Counted from the stretch's first letter, positions 15,365 to 23,901 are shown. The stretch is 64,000 bases of DNA from Mycolicibacterium diernhoferi (GCF_019456655.1 NZ_CP080332.1:682001-746000), one strand, 5' to 3'. Made by a program: numbers and translations. The notes: generated by a model from the sequence alone, not told the origin.

Positions 15365-16882
15365 ATGAGTACCAGCGATACCGTGCGCGCGATCCTCGGT
15401 GGCACCATCGCCGCCTACCGGGCCGATCCCGCGTACCGGCAGCGGCCCGACGTGCACGCCGCGCTCGAGCAGATCGGGCGACGACTCAACGAGCCGATGC
15501 GGATCGCGCTGGCCGGCACCCTCAAGGCGGGTAAATCCACCCTGGTCAACGCCTTGGTCGGGGAGGACATCGCGCCGACCGACGCCACCGAGGCCACCCG
15601 TATCGTCACCCGGTTCCGGCACGGCCCGTCGCCGAAGGTGACGGCCAATCACCGCGACGGTTCCCGGTCGAACGTCCCCATCGCCCGGGCCGCCGGGGAG
15701 CAGCGCAGCCTGACCTTCAGCTTCGCCGGACTCGATCCCGACGGAATCGAGGACCTCGACGTCGAATGGCCCGCCGCCGAACTGATCGACACCACCATCA
15801 TCGACACCCCGGGCACCTCATCACTGTCGCGTGACGTCTCCCAGCGCACCCTGCGGCTGCTCGTCCCCGAGGACGGTGTGCCCCGGGTGGACGCGGTGGT
15901 GTTCCTGCTGCGCACCCTCAACGCCGCCGATATCGCGCTGCTCAAGCAGATCGGTGAACTGGTCGGCGGCGCGGCCGGTTCCGCGGGCGCGCTCGGGGTG
16001 ATCGGGGTGGCGTCCCGGGCCGACGAGATCGGCGCCGGCCGCATCGACGCGATGCTCTCGGCCCGCGATGTGGCCACCCGCTTCACCGCCGAGATGGACA
16101 AGACCGGCATCTGCCAGGCGGTGGTCCCGGTGTCCGGGCTGCTCGCGCTGACCGCGCGGACCCTGCGCCAGAGCGAGTTCGTGGCGCTGGAGAAGCTGGC
16201 CGGGGTCCCGCCCGCCGAACTGGCCAAGGCGATGCTGAGCGCGGACCGGTTCGTCCGCGAGGACAGCACGTTGCCGGTGGACGCCGCGACCCGGGCGGCC
16301 CTGCTGGAACGGTTCGGGATGTTCGGGATCCGGATCTCCGTCGCGGTGCTCAGCGCCGGCATCAGCGATTCGGTGGCGCTGGCCGACGAGCTGCTCGAGC
16401 GCAGCGGGCTGATCGCCCTGCGCGATGTCATCGATCAGCAGTTCGCGCAGCGTTCGGATCTGCTCAAGGCGCACACGGCGTTGCTGTCGCTGCGGCGCTT
16501 CGTGGAGGTCAACCCGGTCTACGCGAGCCGCCAGATCCTGGCCGACATCGACCCGCTGCTCGCCGATGCGCACGCCTTCGAGGAACTCCGCCTGCTGAGC
16601 CAATTGCGTTCCCGGGAAACCACTTTGACCGAGGACGAGATGGCGTCGCTGCGGCGGCTGATCGGTGGCTCCGGGACGGACGCGGCCAGCCGGCTCGGGC
16701 TGGGACTGCCAGGCCCCGACCTGCCCTCTGATGATGGCCCGCGCGCCGCGTTCGCGGCCACCCAGCGCTGGCGCCGCCGGGCCGAGCACCCGCTCAACGA
16801 CCCGTTCACCAGCAGGGCCTGCCGGGCGGCGGTGCGCAGCGCCGAGGCCCTGGTGGCCGAATTCCGTGCCATGGGGCGGTAA
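15365..16882 (+). CDS. iniC: IniC, dynamin-like GTPase partner of IniA
   Basis: A 505-residue second dynamin-like GTPase with P-loop GTLKAGKST (residues 51-59) and DTPGTSSLS (about 146-154), followed by mostly helical sequence. Unlike IniA it has no obvious hydrophobic paddle, so it may act with IniA rather than alone; that is inference. The length matches the ~493-residue M. tuberculosis IniC. The start is an ATG (MSTSDTVRAILGG). It ends seven bases before the stop of a convergent gene, so little room remains for a terminator. Confidence 0.93.
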   Translation: MSTSDTVRAILGGTIAAYRADPAYRQRPDVHAALEQIGRRLNEPMRIALAGTLKAGKSTLVNALVGEDIAPTDATEATRIVTRFRHGPSPKVTANHRDGSRSNVPIARAAGEQRSLTFSFAGLDPDGIEDLDVEWPAAELIDTTIIDTPGTSSLSRDVSQRTLRLLVPEDGVPRVDAVVFLLRTLNAADIALLKQIGELVGGAAGSAGALGVIGVASRADEIGAGRIDAMLSARDVATRFTAEMDKTGICQAVVPVSGLLALTARTLRQSEFVALEKLAGVPPAELAKAMLSADRFVREDSTLPVDAATRAALLERFGMFGIRISVAVLSAGISDSVALADELLERSGLIALRDVIDQQFAQRSDLLKAHTALLSLRRFVEVNPVYASRQILADIDPLLADAHAFEELRLLSQLRSRETTLTEDEMASLRRLIGGSGTDAASRLGLGLPGPDLPSDDGPRAAFAATQRWRRRAEHPLNDPFTSRACRAAVRSAEALVAEFRAMGR

Positions 16883-16889
16883 GAGCGCG

Positions 16890-17300
16890 TTACGGCGCCG
16901 GATACAGCGTGCGCGTCTCGTTCTGCCGGGCCCGCCGTTTGGTGGTCGTCGTGGTCTCTTCCGCGTCTTCGGCTCGGGTGGTCGAGGTCCGCGTCCTCGT
17001 CGTGGTCGACGAGGTCGTCGAGGACGCCGACGGATCGATCACCTCGCTGATATCGGTGGTCTCCACCGGTCTGGTGGTGGTGGACACCGACGTGGTCGCG
17101 GTGGTGGTCGTCGCGCTGCTGCTCGAAGTGTCCGCGAACGGCGTCACGTACTCCAGCGGCGCCGGCTCGGTGCTGCCGGCCTGCCGGACCACGACCATCG
17201 TCAACCACACGATGAGGCCGATGGCCGCCAGCGCCGCGACGCTGGCCGCCAGCAGGGTGGGCGTTCGTTCATGCCACTTCGGATCGCCCGTCACGGCCAC
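16890..17300 (-). CDS. Single-pass membrane protein with Thr-rich tail
   Basis: About 136 residues. A short charged N-terminus (TGDPKWHERTP) precedes one hydrophobic helix (LLAASVAALAAIGLIVWLTM). The outside region is dominated by Thr/Ser runs (SSSSATTTTATTSVSTTTR and similar) and ends RQNETRTLYPAP. The layout resembles the Thr-rich tail of the Hsp70-like protein on the other flank of the ini genes. In mycobacteria such tails are typical O-mannosylation substrates. Two in-frame GTG codons, 17300 and 17294, could start it; a longer frame would run back into the LLM gene. It follows that gene by 16 bp. Function is unknown. Confidence 0.65.
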   Translation of the reverse strand: MAVTGDPKWHERTPTLLAASVAALAAIGLIVWLTMVVVRQAGSTEPAPLEYVTPFADTSSSSATTTTATTSVSTTTRPVETTDISEVIDPSASSTTSSTTTRTRTSTTRAEDAEETTTTTKRRARQNETRTLYPAP

Positions 17301-17316
17301 CGATAGTAACGGTGGG

Positions 17317-18258
17317 TCAGTCCAGCTGCGGGATGACCTCGGTGGCGAAGAACGCCAGGTGGTCGAGATCGGACATGTCCAGGACCTGGAGATAGACCCG
17401 CTGCACTCCGGCGCGGATGAAGGCGCCCAGCTTCTCGACGACCTCGTCGGCGCTGCCGGCCACCGGCGAATTGCCACGCATCTCGTCGAGCTCCCGGCCG
17501 ATTGCCGCCGCCCGGCCGGTGAGTTCGGCTTCGCCGCGTCCCGCGCACAGCACGAACGCCGCCGAATACACCAGCGAGTCCGGCGCGCGACCCGCCGCGG
17601 CGACCGCGGCTGCCACCCGGTCGTACTGCGCCGTCAGGTCCTCCAGGGAGGCGAACGGGATGTTGAACTCGTCGGCGAACTGCGCGGTGAGCGCCGGGGT
17701 GCGCTTGGGGCCGGCCCCGCCGATGATGATCGGCGGGCGCGGCGACTGCGCGGGTTTGGGCAGCGCGGGGGAGTCCTTGACGGTGTAGTGCGCCCCGGTG
17801 TAATCGAAGGTCTGCCCGGCCGGGGTCTGCCACAGCCCGGTCAGGATGTGCAGTTGCTCGGTGAGCCGGTCGAAACGCTCACCCAACGGCGGGAACGGGA
17901 TCGCATAGGCCTGGTGCTCGGCCTCGAACCAGCCGGCCCCGATGCCGAGTTCGACTCGGCCGCCGCTCATTTCGTCGACCTGGGCCACCGCGATGGCCAG
18001 CGGCCCGGGGTACCGGAACGTCGCCGAGGTGACCATGGTGCCCAACCGGATGGTGGTGGTCTCCCGCGCGATGCCGGCCAGCGTCACCCACGAGTCGGTG
18101 GGTCCGGGCAGCCCGTCACCGCTCATCGCCAGGTAGTGGTCGGATCGGAAGAACGCGGAGTAGCCCAGTTGTTCGGCGGCCTTCGCGACGGCCAGCTGGT
18201 CGCCGTAGGTCGCGCCCTGCTGTGGTTCGACGAAGACCCGGAAGTCCAGAGATGCCAT
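17317..18258 (-). CDS. F420-dependent LLM-class oxidoreductase
   Basis: A 313-residue luciferase-like TIM-barrel protein of the F420-dependent type. It starts MASLDFRVFVEPQQGATYG and carries FFRSDHYLAM, IRLGTMVTSATFRYPG, GRVELGIGAGWFEAEH and PPIIIGGAGPKRT, which line the deazaflavin pocket in this class. Such enzymes use reduced F420 for hydride transfer to varied substrates; this one cannot be assigned. It reads in the same direction as the TIGR03085-type gene 42 bp upstream. Confidence 0.88.
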   Translation of the reverse strand: MASLDFRVFVEPQQGATYGDQLAVAKAAEQLGYSAFFRSDHYLAMSGDGLPGPTDSWVTLAGIARETTTIRLGTMVTSATFRYPGPLAIAVAQVDEMSGGRVELGIGAGWFEAEHQAYAIPFPPLGERFDRLTEQLHILTGLWQTPAGQTFDYTGAHYTVKDSPALPKPAQSPRPPIIIGGAGPKRTPALTAQFADEFNIPFASLEDLTAQYDRVAAAVAAAGRAPDSLVYSAAFVLCAGRGEAELTGRAAAIGRELDEMRGNSPVAGSADEVVEKLGAFIRAGVQRVYLQVLDMSDLDHLAFFATEVIPQLD

Positions 18259-18300
18259 GCGCTCCAGCCTACGGCGGGGGACAGCGACCCGGGGATGAGG

Positions 18301-18924
18301 CTAGAGGCCGCGGCGGCTGGCCCGCACCGCCGCGACGGCCTCGGCGTCCCCGTCGAACGTCACCCGGGCCGGTTCGCGGCCCGCCGCGAACAACAGCAGT
18401 TCGCCGGGATCGCCGGTGACGGTGACGGGCGCGCCCTTGCCCGCGGTGGCCAGCACCTTGCCCGCGGGGTTGGTCAGAGACACCGCGGCCGGCGCCTTCG
18501 ACAGCGTCATGCGGGCGAACGAGCTCACCTGCCGTGCCAGGGACGCCGTCGTCTGCTCGTCGAGAACCCTTGGCTCCCATGCGGGCCCGGCGCGGCGGAC
18601 ATCCTCGTGGTGGATGAACATCTCGGCGACGTTCACCAGCGGGTCGAGCAGGATGAACGGCGAATACAGCGGGGGACCGGCCGCCACCTGATGGAGCAGC
18701 TCGGCCCAGTCGGTGGAGGCTCTCACCTGCTGCTGGACCCGGGCGGTGTAGCCGGCCAGCTTGGGCACCAGGATGCCCGGCGCGGCGTCGAGACGCCGCT
18801 CCCGCACCACCAGATGTGCGGCCAGATCCCGGGTGTCCCAGCCCTCGCAGAGCGTCGGCGCGTCGGGGCCGACAGCGCGCATGGTGTCCACCAGTGCTGC
18901 GCGTTCTCTGCGGGCGATGCTCAT
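18301..18924 (-). CDS. DinB/maleylpyruvate-isomerase-like metal-binding protein (TIGR03085)
   Basis: A 207-residue four-helix-bundle protein of the mycothiol-dependent maleylpyruvate isomerase/DinB superfamily, in the actinobacterial TIGR03085 group. Candidate metal ligands are the His in RDLAAHLVVRERRLD and the HHED motif of EMFIHHEDVRR. TLCEGWDTRD near the N-terminus is typical of the group. Catalysis is unproven; relatives are mycothiol-linked enzymes. Its ATG overlaps the stop of a six-residue micro-ORF (see the repeat at 18921-18960), and lpqJ lies immediately upstream. Confidence 0.82.
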   Translation of the reverse strand: MSIARRERAALVDTMRAVGPDAPTLCEGWDTRDLAAHLVVRERRLDAAPGILVPKLAGYTARVQQQVRASTDWAELLHQVAAGPPLYSPFILLDPLVNVAEMFIHHEDVRRAGPAWEPRVLDEQTTASLARQVSSFARMTLSKAPAAVSLTNPAGKVLATAGKGAPVTVTGDPGELLLFAAGREPARVTFDGDAEAVAAVRASRRGL

Positions 18925-18960
18925 GAGACGACAGTGTCCATCAGACGACAGTATCCATCA
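18921..18960 (-). repeat. Tandem 17-bp repeat forming a stop/start micro-ORF relay
   Basis: Two 17-bp copies (18944-18960 and 18927-18943; one mismatch) fill the gap between lpqJ and the next gene. On the minus strand the lpqJ stop overlaps an ATG (TGATG) opening MDTVV-stop. That stop overlaps another ATG opening MDTVVS-stop. The last stop overlaps the ATG of the downstream gene (ATGA). Each step is a reinitiation-type overlap. Confidence 0.7.
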
Positions 18961-19512
18961 GTACGTCTCCACACCCTCGATCCGGACGAGCATGCCGTGG
19001 CCGGTCCCGTCGTTGGTGAACCGGGTGCCCGCGGCAGAGGCTTCGATGGTCCAGCCCAGCGCCGTGTAGGTCCGGTAGTCCAGCGGCACCGTCGGAATAT
19101 CGCCGAGGTTGCCCACGATCCAGGTGACCGTGCCGTCGGCGGTGAGGTTGACCCCATTGGCCGGGAAACCGTCGATGGACGGGGCGTTCTCGAACTGCGC
19201 CTCGCAGCCCACCGCGTCGGCGGTGAGTTGGCAGCGCGTCAGCCCCGACTTGGTCTCGATGTAGACGTAGCCGTCCTGCGGGGTCAGCGCCTGCGCGCCC
19301 GGCGGTATCGGGGTGGTCGACGACGGGGGCGCGCTCGGTGGGGCGGAGGTGGTCCGACTCGGCCGGGTGGTCGGGAAGTCCGGTTCGGTGCCCGAGGGTG
19401 CCGAACCGACCGGGGTGCCGTCGGTGCTGTCGCTACAGCCGCTCAGGACCACGGCGAGCGCGACGGCGCCGGTCCCGATGCATGTCGCTGCCCGTATCGC
19501 CTTGCCTGCCAC
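18958..19512 (-). CDS. lpqJ: Lipoprotein LpqJ
   Basis: A 184-residue lipoprotein with a lipobox LSGC and Cys26 as the acylation site after a hydrophobic signal. A Ser/Thr/Pro linker (about 30-70) leads to a beta-rich domain: YVYIETKSGLTRCQLT, VGCEAQFENAP, GFPANGVNLTADG, WTIEASAAGTRFTNDGTGHG. The two Cys in the domain may pair. The position after iniC and the size match M. tuberculosis Rv0344c (lpqJ), function unknown. The C-terminal domain resembles others found in mycobacterial secreted proteins. The stop forms part of the micro-ORF relay to the downstream gene. Confidence 0.75.
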   Translation of the reverse strand: MAGKAIRAATCIGTGAVALAVVLSGCSDSTDGTPVGSAPSGTEPDFPTTRPSRTTSAPPSAPPSSTTPIPPGAQALTPQDGYVYIETKSGLTRCQLTADAVGCEAQFENAPSIDGFPANGVNLTADGTVTWIVGNLGDIPTVPLDYRTYTALGWTIEASAAGTRFTNDGTGHGMLVRIEGVETY

Positions 19513-19569
19513 GGAACCGAGGCTACCGGGCCGGACACCGATTACCCGGGCAGCGCACCGCGACGCGGT

Positions 19570-20886
19570 CTACTGGTGCAGCAGGATCCGCACCGTTTCG
19601 GGGAGCGCGTTGACGGCCTCGGGTTCGTTCCCGAAGTGCTCGATGAGCACCACCTGGAGCTCGCCGACCACACCGCCGAGGATGGCACCGACCGCGATCA
19701 TGGTCGGTTCGTCGTCCTTGAACACCGGCCGCAGGATCGACTCGTACTCCTCGTTGGTGAGCTGACTCATCTTGTCGATGATGGTGTGCTCCAGGTCGAG
19801 CGCCTGCATGGCGTAGTCCTGCGCCTCCAGCAGTGTGGTGGGCAGGCGCTGCACCACCAGTCGCACCAGGCCGTCCTTGAGGGCGTTGTAGCGCTGGGTG
19901 CCGACGGCGAGTTTGACCAGCGGGGTCGCGATCCCGGTCTGCGAGTCGATCGCGGCGTTGACCTCCTTGCCCACCAACGCGAACAGTTTGTCCGCGCCGG
20001 GCCCGCGCAGGATGCCGTCGAACAGGATCTCGGGGGAGAACAGGTCGTCGGCCAGGATCTTGGCGTAGTCGCGGGTGATCTTCTCGCGCTGCGCGTGCAG
20101 CAGACCCTGGAACGTGATGAAGCCGAGATACTTTTTCGGTTCGATCGGCCGGAACAGCATGTTCAGCGCGATGTAGTCGCTGATGAAGCCGACGCCGAAC
20201 CCGAAGGCCGGCATGATCCACGGGTTCTGGAACAACGCCCAGGCAAACATCTGCACGACACCGATGACCAGGCCGAAGTAGATGCCGCTGCGGCGGACGA
20301 ACGCCATCGCGTCATCGCCCATGCTGCGCATCAGCTTGTTGAGTTTGTCCTTGTTGCGGACCAGCGTTGTGACGGCGAGGTATTGGATGTCGACGAAGCG
20401 CGGGAGGTCCGCGCGCATCTCGTTGAGCAGCGACTCCACCACCCGCGGAGTCTCCTGCTCGATCCGCTTCTGGATGGCGCGCCGGCCCGCCTCGGGCAAC
20501 GAATCCCACAGGCCGGGCCGGATCTGCTCGGCGACCTCGCGCGATATCTCGTCGATGGCCTCGGTCAGCGGGACCCGCAGCGCTTCGACGGCCTCCTTGG
20601 CGTCGACGCGCTCGAGCAGTTCCTCGGGTTTGAGCAGATTCTGGGTGAGCAACTCGATGGTCTTGGAGCCCACCTTGCCGGCGCGCCGCGGCACGATGCC
20701 CTGCCAGCCGAACGGGCCGATGCCCTTGAATTCCATTGGCCGGTATAGCATTTCCACCGCGACGATCTTGGTGCTCCACCCGACGAACGCCGCGATGAAC
20801 GGCATGGACAGGTAGATGAACCAGTTGACCTCGAAGTCGGCCAGGATCTCCGGCCAGGATTGCATGGCCAGGACGCTGTAGGTCAT
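19570..20886 (-). CDS. DUF445 family membrane protein
   Basis: A 438-residue DUF445 protein. An N-terminal membrane segment (FIYLSMPFIAAFVGWSTKIVAVEML) is followed by the family motif MLYRPMEFKGIGPFGWQG, which recurs in the second half as LNMLFRPIEPKKYLGFITFQG, showing internal duplication. A central hydrophobic pair (about 205-250) and a C-terminal one (about 395-420) flank long charged helices. The family function is unknown. The ATG overlaps the stop of the small repeat ORF upstream, linking it to the Abi-alpha gene. Confidence 0.88.
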   Translation of the reverse strand: MTYSVLAMQSWPEILADFEVNWFIYLSMPFIAAFVGWSTKIVAVEMLYRPMEFKGIGPFGWQGIVPRRAGKVGSKTIELLTQNLLKPEELLERVDAKEAVEALRVPLTEAIDEISREVAEQIRPGLWDSLPEAGRRAIQKRIEQETPRVVESLLNEMRADLPRFVDIQYLAVTTLVRNKDKLNKLMRSMGDDAMAFVRRSGIYFGLVIGVVQMFAWALFQNPWIMPAFGFGVGFISDYIALNMLFRPIEPKKYLGFITFQGLLHAQREKITRDYAKILADDLFSPEILFDGILRGPGADKLFALVGKEVNAAIDSQTGIATPLVKLAVGTQRYNALKDGLVRLVVQRLPTTLLEAQDYAMQALDLEHTIIDKMSQLTNEEYESILRPVFKDDEPTMIAVGAILGGVVGELQVVLIEHFGNEPEAVNALPETVRILLHQ

Positions 20887-20957
20887 GCGCGATCCGCCTC
20901 CGGCTTCTCGCTGGGCGTCATGCAGCGATCCGTCTCCGGCTTATCGCTGTGTGTCAC
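20883..20957 (-). CDS. 24-residue MIRU-like repeat ORF linking two genes
   Basis: A GTG at 20957 overlaps the Abi-alpha stop (GTGA). The frame runs 24 codons to a TGA that overlaps the DUF445 ATG (ATGA). It is built from two in-frame 12-codon repeats: VTHSDKPETDRC, then MTPSEKPEADRA. This is the arrangement of mycobacterial MIRU elements, where a small ORF bridges neighbours in an operon by overlapping their stop and start codons. Codons differ between copies while residues stay similar. Whether the peptide is made or matters is unknown; it may serve only translational coupling. Confidence 0.5.
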   Translation of the reverse strand: MTHSDKPETDRCMTPSEKPEADRA

Positions 20958-20960
20958 AGA
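20889..20960 (-). repeat. Two tandem 36-bp MIRU-like units
   Basis: Units 20889-20924 and 20925-20960 share GCGATCCG(C/T)CTCCGGCTT and the following bases, with four mismatches over the first 32. The 36-base length equals 12 codons, so copy-number change would keep the bridging frame open. Confidence 0.75.
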
Positions 20961-21880
20961 CCGTCCTGCTTGATCGCGGCCGCCCACAACCCCTTGCCCA
21001 GTCCGGACAGTCGCAGCGACAGCTTCTCCGTGCGGGCGATCAACGGGCCGCGCGATGCGCTCTTGATCGCCTTCAACACCATCGGCTCCGCCATCAACAC
21101 CTCGTAATCCGCTTTCTGTGACGGGTCCTCCGGACCGATCTCGACCAGTCCAAGGGATAGCAGATGATCGACGTACTGCGGGACCATATTGGGAAGTGCG
21201 ACGTTGGCGGTCCGCCCGATCAGGCAGGCGTTCTGCAGGACCACCTGGCTGCGGGACCGGCTGTGCACGTTCACCAGTGGTGAGGACGCCCCGTCGGAGA
21301 GGGCGCCGATGATCCGGGCCTCATCGGCCACCAGTTGGTCGAGCAGCCGGTGGTAGAGCTCCTGCTGGCTGCCGCTGGTGCTCTGGTCCAGGGCCCGGTC
21401 GAGCAGGCGCCCCAACTTGATGTGCAGCGAATCGTTCGACGACGGCTCGGGCGCGGCGGGCTGGGCGGGCCGGGGCGCGGTCTCGAGCGCTTCCAGCCGG
21501 GCCTTCACCATCGTGGCCAGCTGTTCCTCGCCCCAGGTGGCGAGTTTGAAGCCCATCTTCGCGGCGTCGATGGCACGGTCGGAGAGGCCGAGCGGGTCGA
21601 AAAGCTTGGGCACCACCGGCCGCTGCGTGGGGGTGCGGATCGCGATCGCGATATCACCCAGCGGGGTGGCGAAACGGAACCCCCGGCGGTTGAAGCCGTT
21701 GCGCTTGACCGGTGTCTTCTCGGTGACGGTGCCCTCGACGTGTTCCTCGGCGGGGTCGGGTGTGCCGGTGGGTCCGGTGGCCTCGTCATCGATGTCGATG
21801 ACCTCGGCGACCGGGACCTCGGTCACCGGGATGTCCCCGGGGACCTCCGCAGGGCCATGATGCGGAAATTGCTCTGACAC
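20954..21880 (-). CDS. Abi-alpha (DUF4393) family protein
   Basis: A 308-residue protein. The N-terminus is acidic and disordered (VTEVPVAEVIDIDDEA). A basic segment (KRNGFNRRGFRFATP) follows, then helical repeats. The C-terminal half has the DUF4393/Abi-alpha signature: VNVHSRSRSQVVLQNACLIG, LLSLGLVEIGPED and YEVLMAEPMVLKAI. The family takes its name from abortive-infection-like loci, but most members, including this chromosomal one, have no shown phage role. I use the GTG giving VSEQFPHHG; another GTG seven codons upstream is possible. It is linked to the DUF445 gene by the coupled small ORF. Confidence 0.8.
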   Translation of the reverse strand: MSEQFPHHGPAEVPGDIPVTEVPVAEVIDIDDEATGPTGTPDPAEEHVEGTVTEKTPVKRNGFNRRGFRFATPLGDIAIAIRTPTQRPVVPKLFDPLGLSDRAIDAAKMGFKLATWGEEQLATMVKARLEALETAPRPAQPAAPEPSSNDSLHIKLGRLLDRALDQSTSGSQQELYHRLLDQLVADEARIIGALSDGASSPLVNVHSRSRSQVVLQNACLIGRTANVALPNMVPQYVDHLLSLGLVEIGPEDPSQKADYEVLMAEPMVLKAIKSASRGPLIARTEKLSLRLSGLGKGLWAAAIKQDGL

Positions 21881-22068
21881 CAGTGATCGACCCCCATGCA
21901 CGAGACGGTGAGTGGCGCGGTCACCTACGACCGGTTAAGGCACGGTACCGGCTGGCCGGGGGCCGGGGGCTACCGCGGGGGTAGCAGTGGCGGACGGCAC
22001 ACAGCGGAGATCGGGTCCGGCCACCGTCCCCGGGCGCAGGCGGCGCGCTGCCCGGGCTTCGCGGCGCC

Positions 22069-23754
22069 TCACCCCGGCCGCGTCTGGGCGCAGAGCAGAG
22101 TGCTCAACGGCACCGCGAACAACAGCAGCGCCAGGGTCGGGTCGTCGGCGGAGATGTCCGGATAGACCGTGACGATGGCGGCGGTCGCGGCGACCAGCAG
22201 CAGCTGGGCCGACACGGTCAGCACGATCCCGCTGTGCGCGTCGCCGGAATCCGATGGCATCGCCCACAGCAGCGCGAACAGTGCGGCCGTCACCGCGATC
22301 ACCGGCGTCAGTGGAGCGGCGATGACGCTCGGCAGCCAGGATGTGCCGACGACGATGAGCAACGGGATCAGCACCAGCCGGTTCGCCAACTCCGCCGGGA
22401 TCGGACCGGGTCGCCCGGCCAGGCCGAACAGCGTTGCGGCACAGACGATGACGGTGAGGCAGATGACCACCTGGGATGGCTTGGCCCAGAACGAGACCGG
22501 CACCTCGATGCCGAGCTGGTTCAGGGTCACATTGACATAGACGGGCACCAGGAACAGCAGACCCACCCGGGCGACCAGGCGGCCGACCGTGTCGCGCCAG
22601 CGGGCGCGCACCGCGACCGGGGCCAGCGTCAGCAGCGCCACCCACATGATCACCAGTTCCAGGCCGGGCGGCGGGGCGATACCGGTCGCCGACGGTCCCA
22701 TGATCGCGTTGGCGACCAGGTTGGCCGTCACCACGACGGCGATCAGGATCTGATTGGACAGCGCGCTGATGCCGACCGCCAGGGTGGTCGTCACGTCGCC
22801 GCGCGGGCTGACCGGGGACCGGAAGGTGCGCTGCGTCCCGTACGCGATGGCCGCGGCGACCAGCATCGCGTGCGGCCAGGTGCCCGGGCCGCCGGGCGTC
22901 CAATAGCCGCTCTGGAAGCCCGAGGCGATGCCGCCGACACCGGTGGTCTCCAGCACGATGACGATGACGGCGAGGGTGCACAACAGCGCGGTGAATCCCC
23001 ACGTCGTGCGGTGCCGCGAGACCGTGTGGGCGATCGCGGACCGCGAATGCGCGGCCATCGCCACACCGCCGGTCGCCATGGCCGCCACGAAGGCCAGCGC
23101 GATGGCGGGCACGTAGGTCTGGGTGCCGAGGTCGTCGAGCAGCAGCAGGAGCAGGGCATGTTGATCCTGCTGCGCGGCCGGCGCGTTCACCGCCAGTCCG
23201 AGCCGGATGTTGGCGTAGACGGCCGGAAGCCACGGTGCCGCGACCAGGCCGGCGAGCGCGATGCCGGGCCAGGCTCCGATCGGCCGGCGGCGCACGTGCA
23301 GGCACCGGAACATCAGCACCGCGGCGGCCAGCCAGGCCGCGACCGCCGGCAGGGCCGGCCAGGCCCGGTCGATCGCCAGCACCAGGATCGGGATCAGCGG
23401 GGTGCCGACGCCCGCACACCAGGCGACGATCGCGTGGTGGCGCGGGGCGTCCGCGCCGGTGGCGGTGTACAGGTATCCCACCGCGGCCACCCCCGAGCCG
23501 AGCGCGATGCCGCACAGCAGCGGCCAGATGGGGGAGTAGTCGAAGACCAGTTCGCCGGCGTAGAGCGCGTGCTGTTCGGGGGTGAACAGGCCCGGGATGA
23601 AGCCGAACCCCAGCATGACGGCGGCGCCGACCCAGCTGAGGATGGCCAGTGCACGGAGGGGCCGCGGCAAGGCGCCCGGGCGAAGACGGGCCGGGCGGTT
23701 TTTGGCCTCTTCCCACGCGGTTGCCGCAGCCTCCCATGTGTACACGTGCAGCAT
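22069..23754 (-). CDS. Large polytopic membrane protein, unknown function
   Basis: About 561 residues with roughly 14 hydrophobic helices, short charged loops and many Pro/Gly-interrupted segments (LAILSWVGAAVMLGFGF, LLVPVYVNVTLNQLG and others). The N-terminus MLHVYTWEAAATAWEEAK is soluble. I recognise no family; the helix number and length suggest a transporter, or an energy-coupled channel or sensor. An alternative GTG start at 23769 adds five residues. The 167 bp between it and the Abi-alpha gene hold nothing I can identify. An 11-bp tandem repeat and a palindrome lie upstream, between it and the divergent PE-PPE gene. Confidence 0.75.
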   Translation of the reverse strand: MLHVYTWEAAATAWEEAKNRPARLRPGALPRPLRALAILSWVGAAVMLGFGFIPGLFTPEQHALYAGELVFDYSPIWPLLCGIALGSGVAAVGYLYTATGADAPRHHAIVAWCAGVGTPLIPILVLAIDRAWPALPAVAAWLAAAVLMFRCLHVRRRPIGAWPGIALAGLVAAPWLPAVYANIRLGLAVNAPAAQQDQHALLLLLLDDLGTQTYVPAIALAFVAAMATGGVAMAAHSRSAIAHTVSRHRTTWGFTALLCTLAVIVIVLETTGVGGIASGFQSGYWTPGGPGTWPHAMLVAAAIAYGTQRTFRSPVSPRGDVTTTLAVGISALSNQILIAVVVTANLVANAIMGPSATGIAPPPGLELVIMWVALLTLAPVAVRARWRDTVGRLVARVGLLFLVPVYVNVTLNQLGIEVPVSFWAKPSQVVICLTVIVCAATLFGLAGRPGPIPAELANRLVLIPLLIVVGTSWLPSVIAAPLTPVIAVTAALFALLWAMPSDSGDAHSGIVLTVSAQLLLVAATAAIVTVYPDISADDPTLALLLFAVPLSTLLCAQTRPG

Positions 23755-23767
23755 CGTCGGGGGCCGC

Positions 23768-23837
23768 ACTTGCAGTCGACTTGCAGTCGGTGTGGGTTGC
23801 GGCCGGGCGACCGGGGATTTGAGTAGCGCACTACTCA
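23768..23837. promoter_or_regulatory. Tandem 11-bp repeat and palindrome in a divergent promoter region
   Basis: ACTTGCAGTCG occurs twice in tandem (23768-23789). About 30 bp on is TGAGTAG-CGCA-CTACTCA (23820-23837), a perfect 7-bp-arm palindrome. Both lie between the divergent membrane-protein and PE-PPE hydrolase genes. The palindrome is a plausible operator; no regulator is encoded adjacent. Confidence 0.45.
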
Positions 23838-23901
23838 GATACCCCGTGCCCGGCGCGAGGAATATTCGGCCACAGGACCGGCAACGGACGGGGGCGCGGC
23901 G

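Noticed and set aside
16909..20748. A nearly 1280-codon plus-strand frame across five minus-strand genes
   Set aside because: It crosses several independently supported genes and has no domain. It is an antisense GC artefact.
20954..21880. Prophage or phage-defence island suggested by the Abi-alpha protein
   Set aside because: There is no integrase, phage structural gene or attachment repeat nearby. The family is common on mycobacterial chromosomes.
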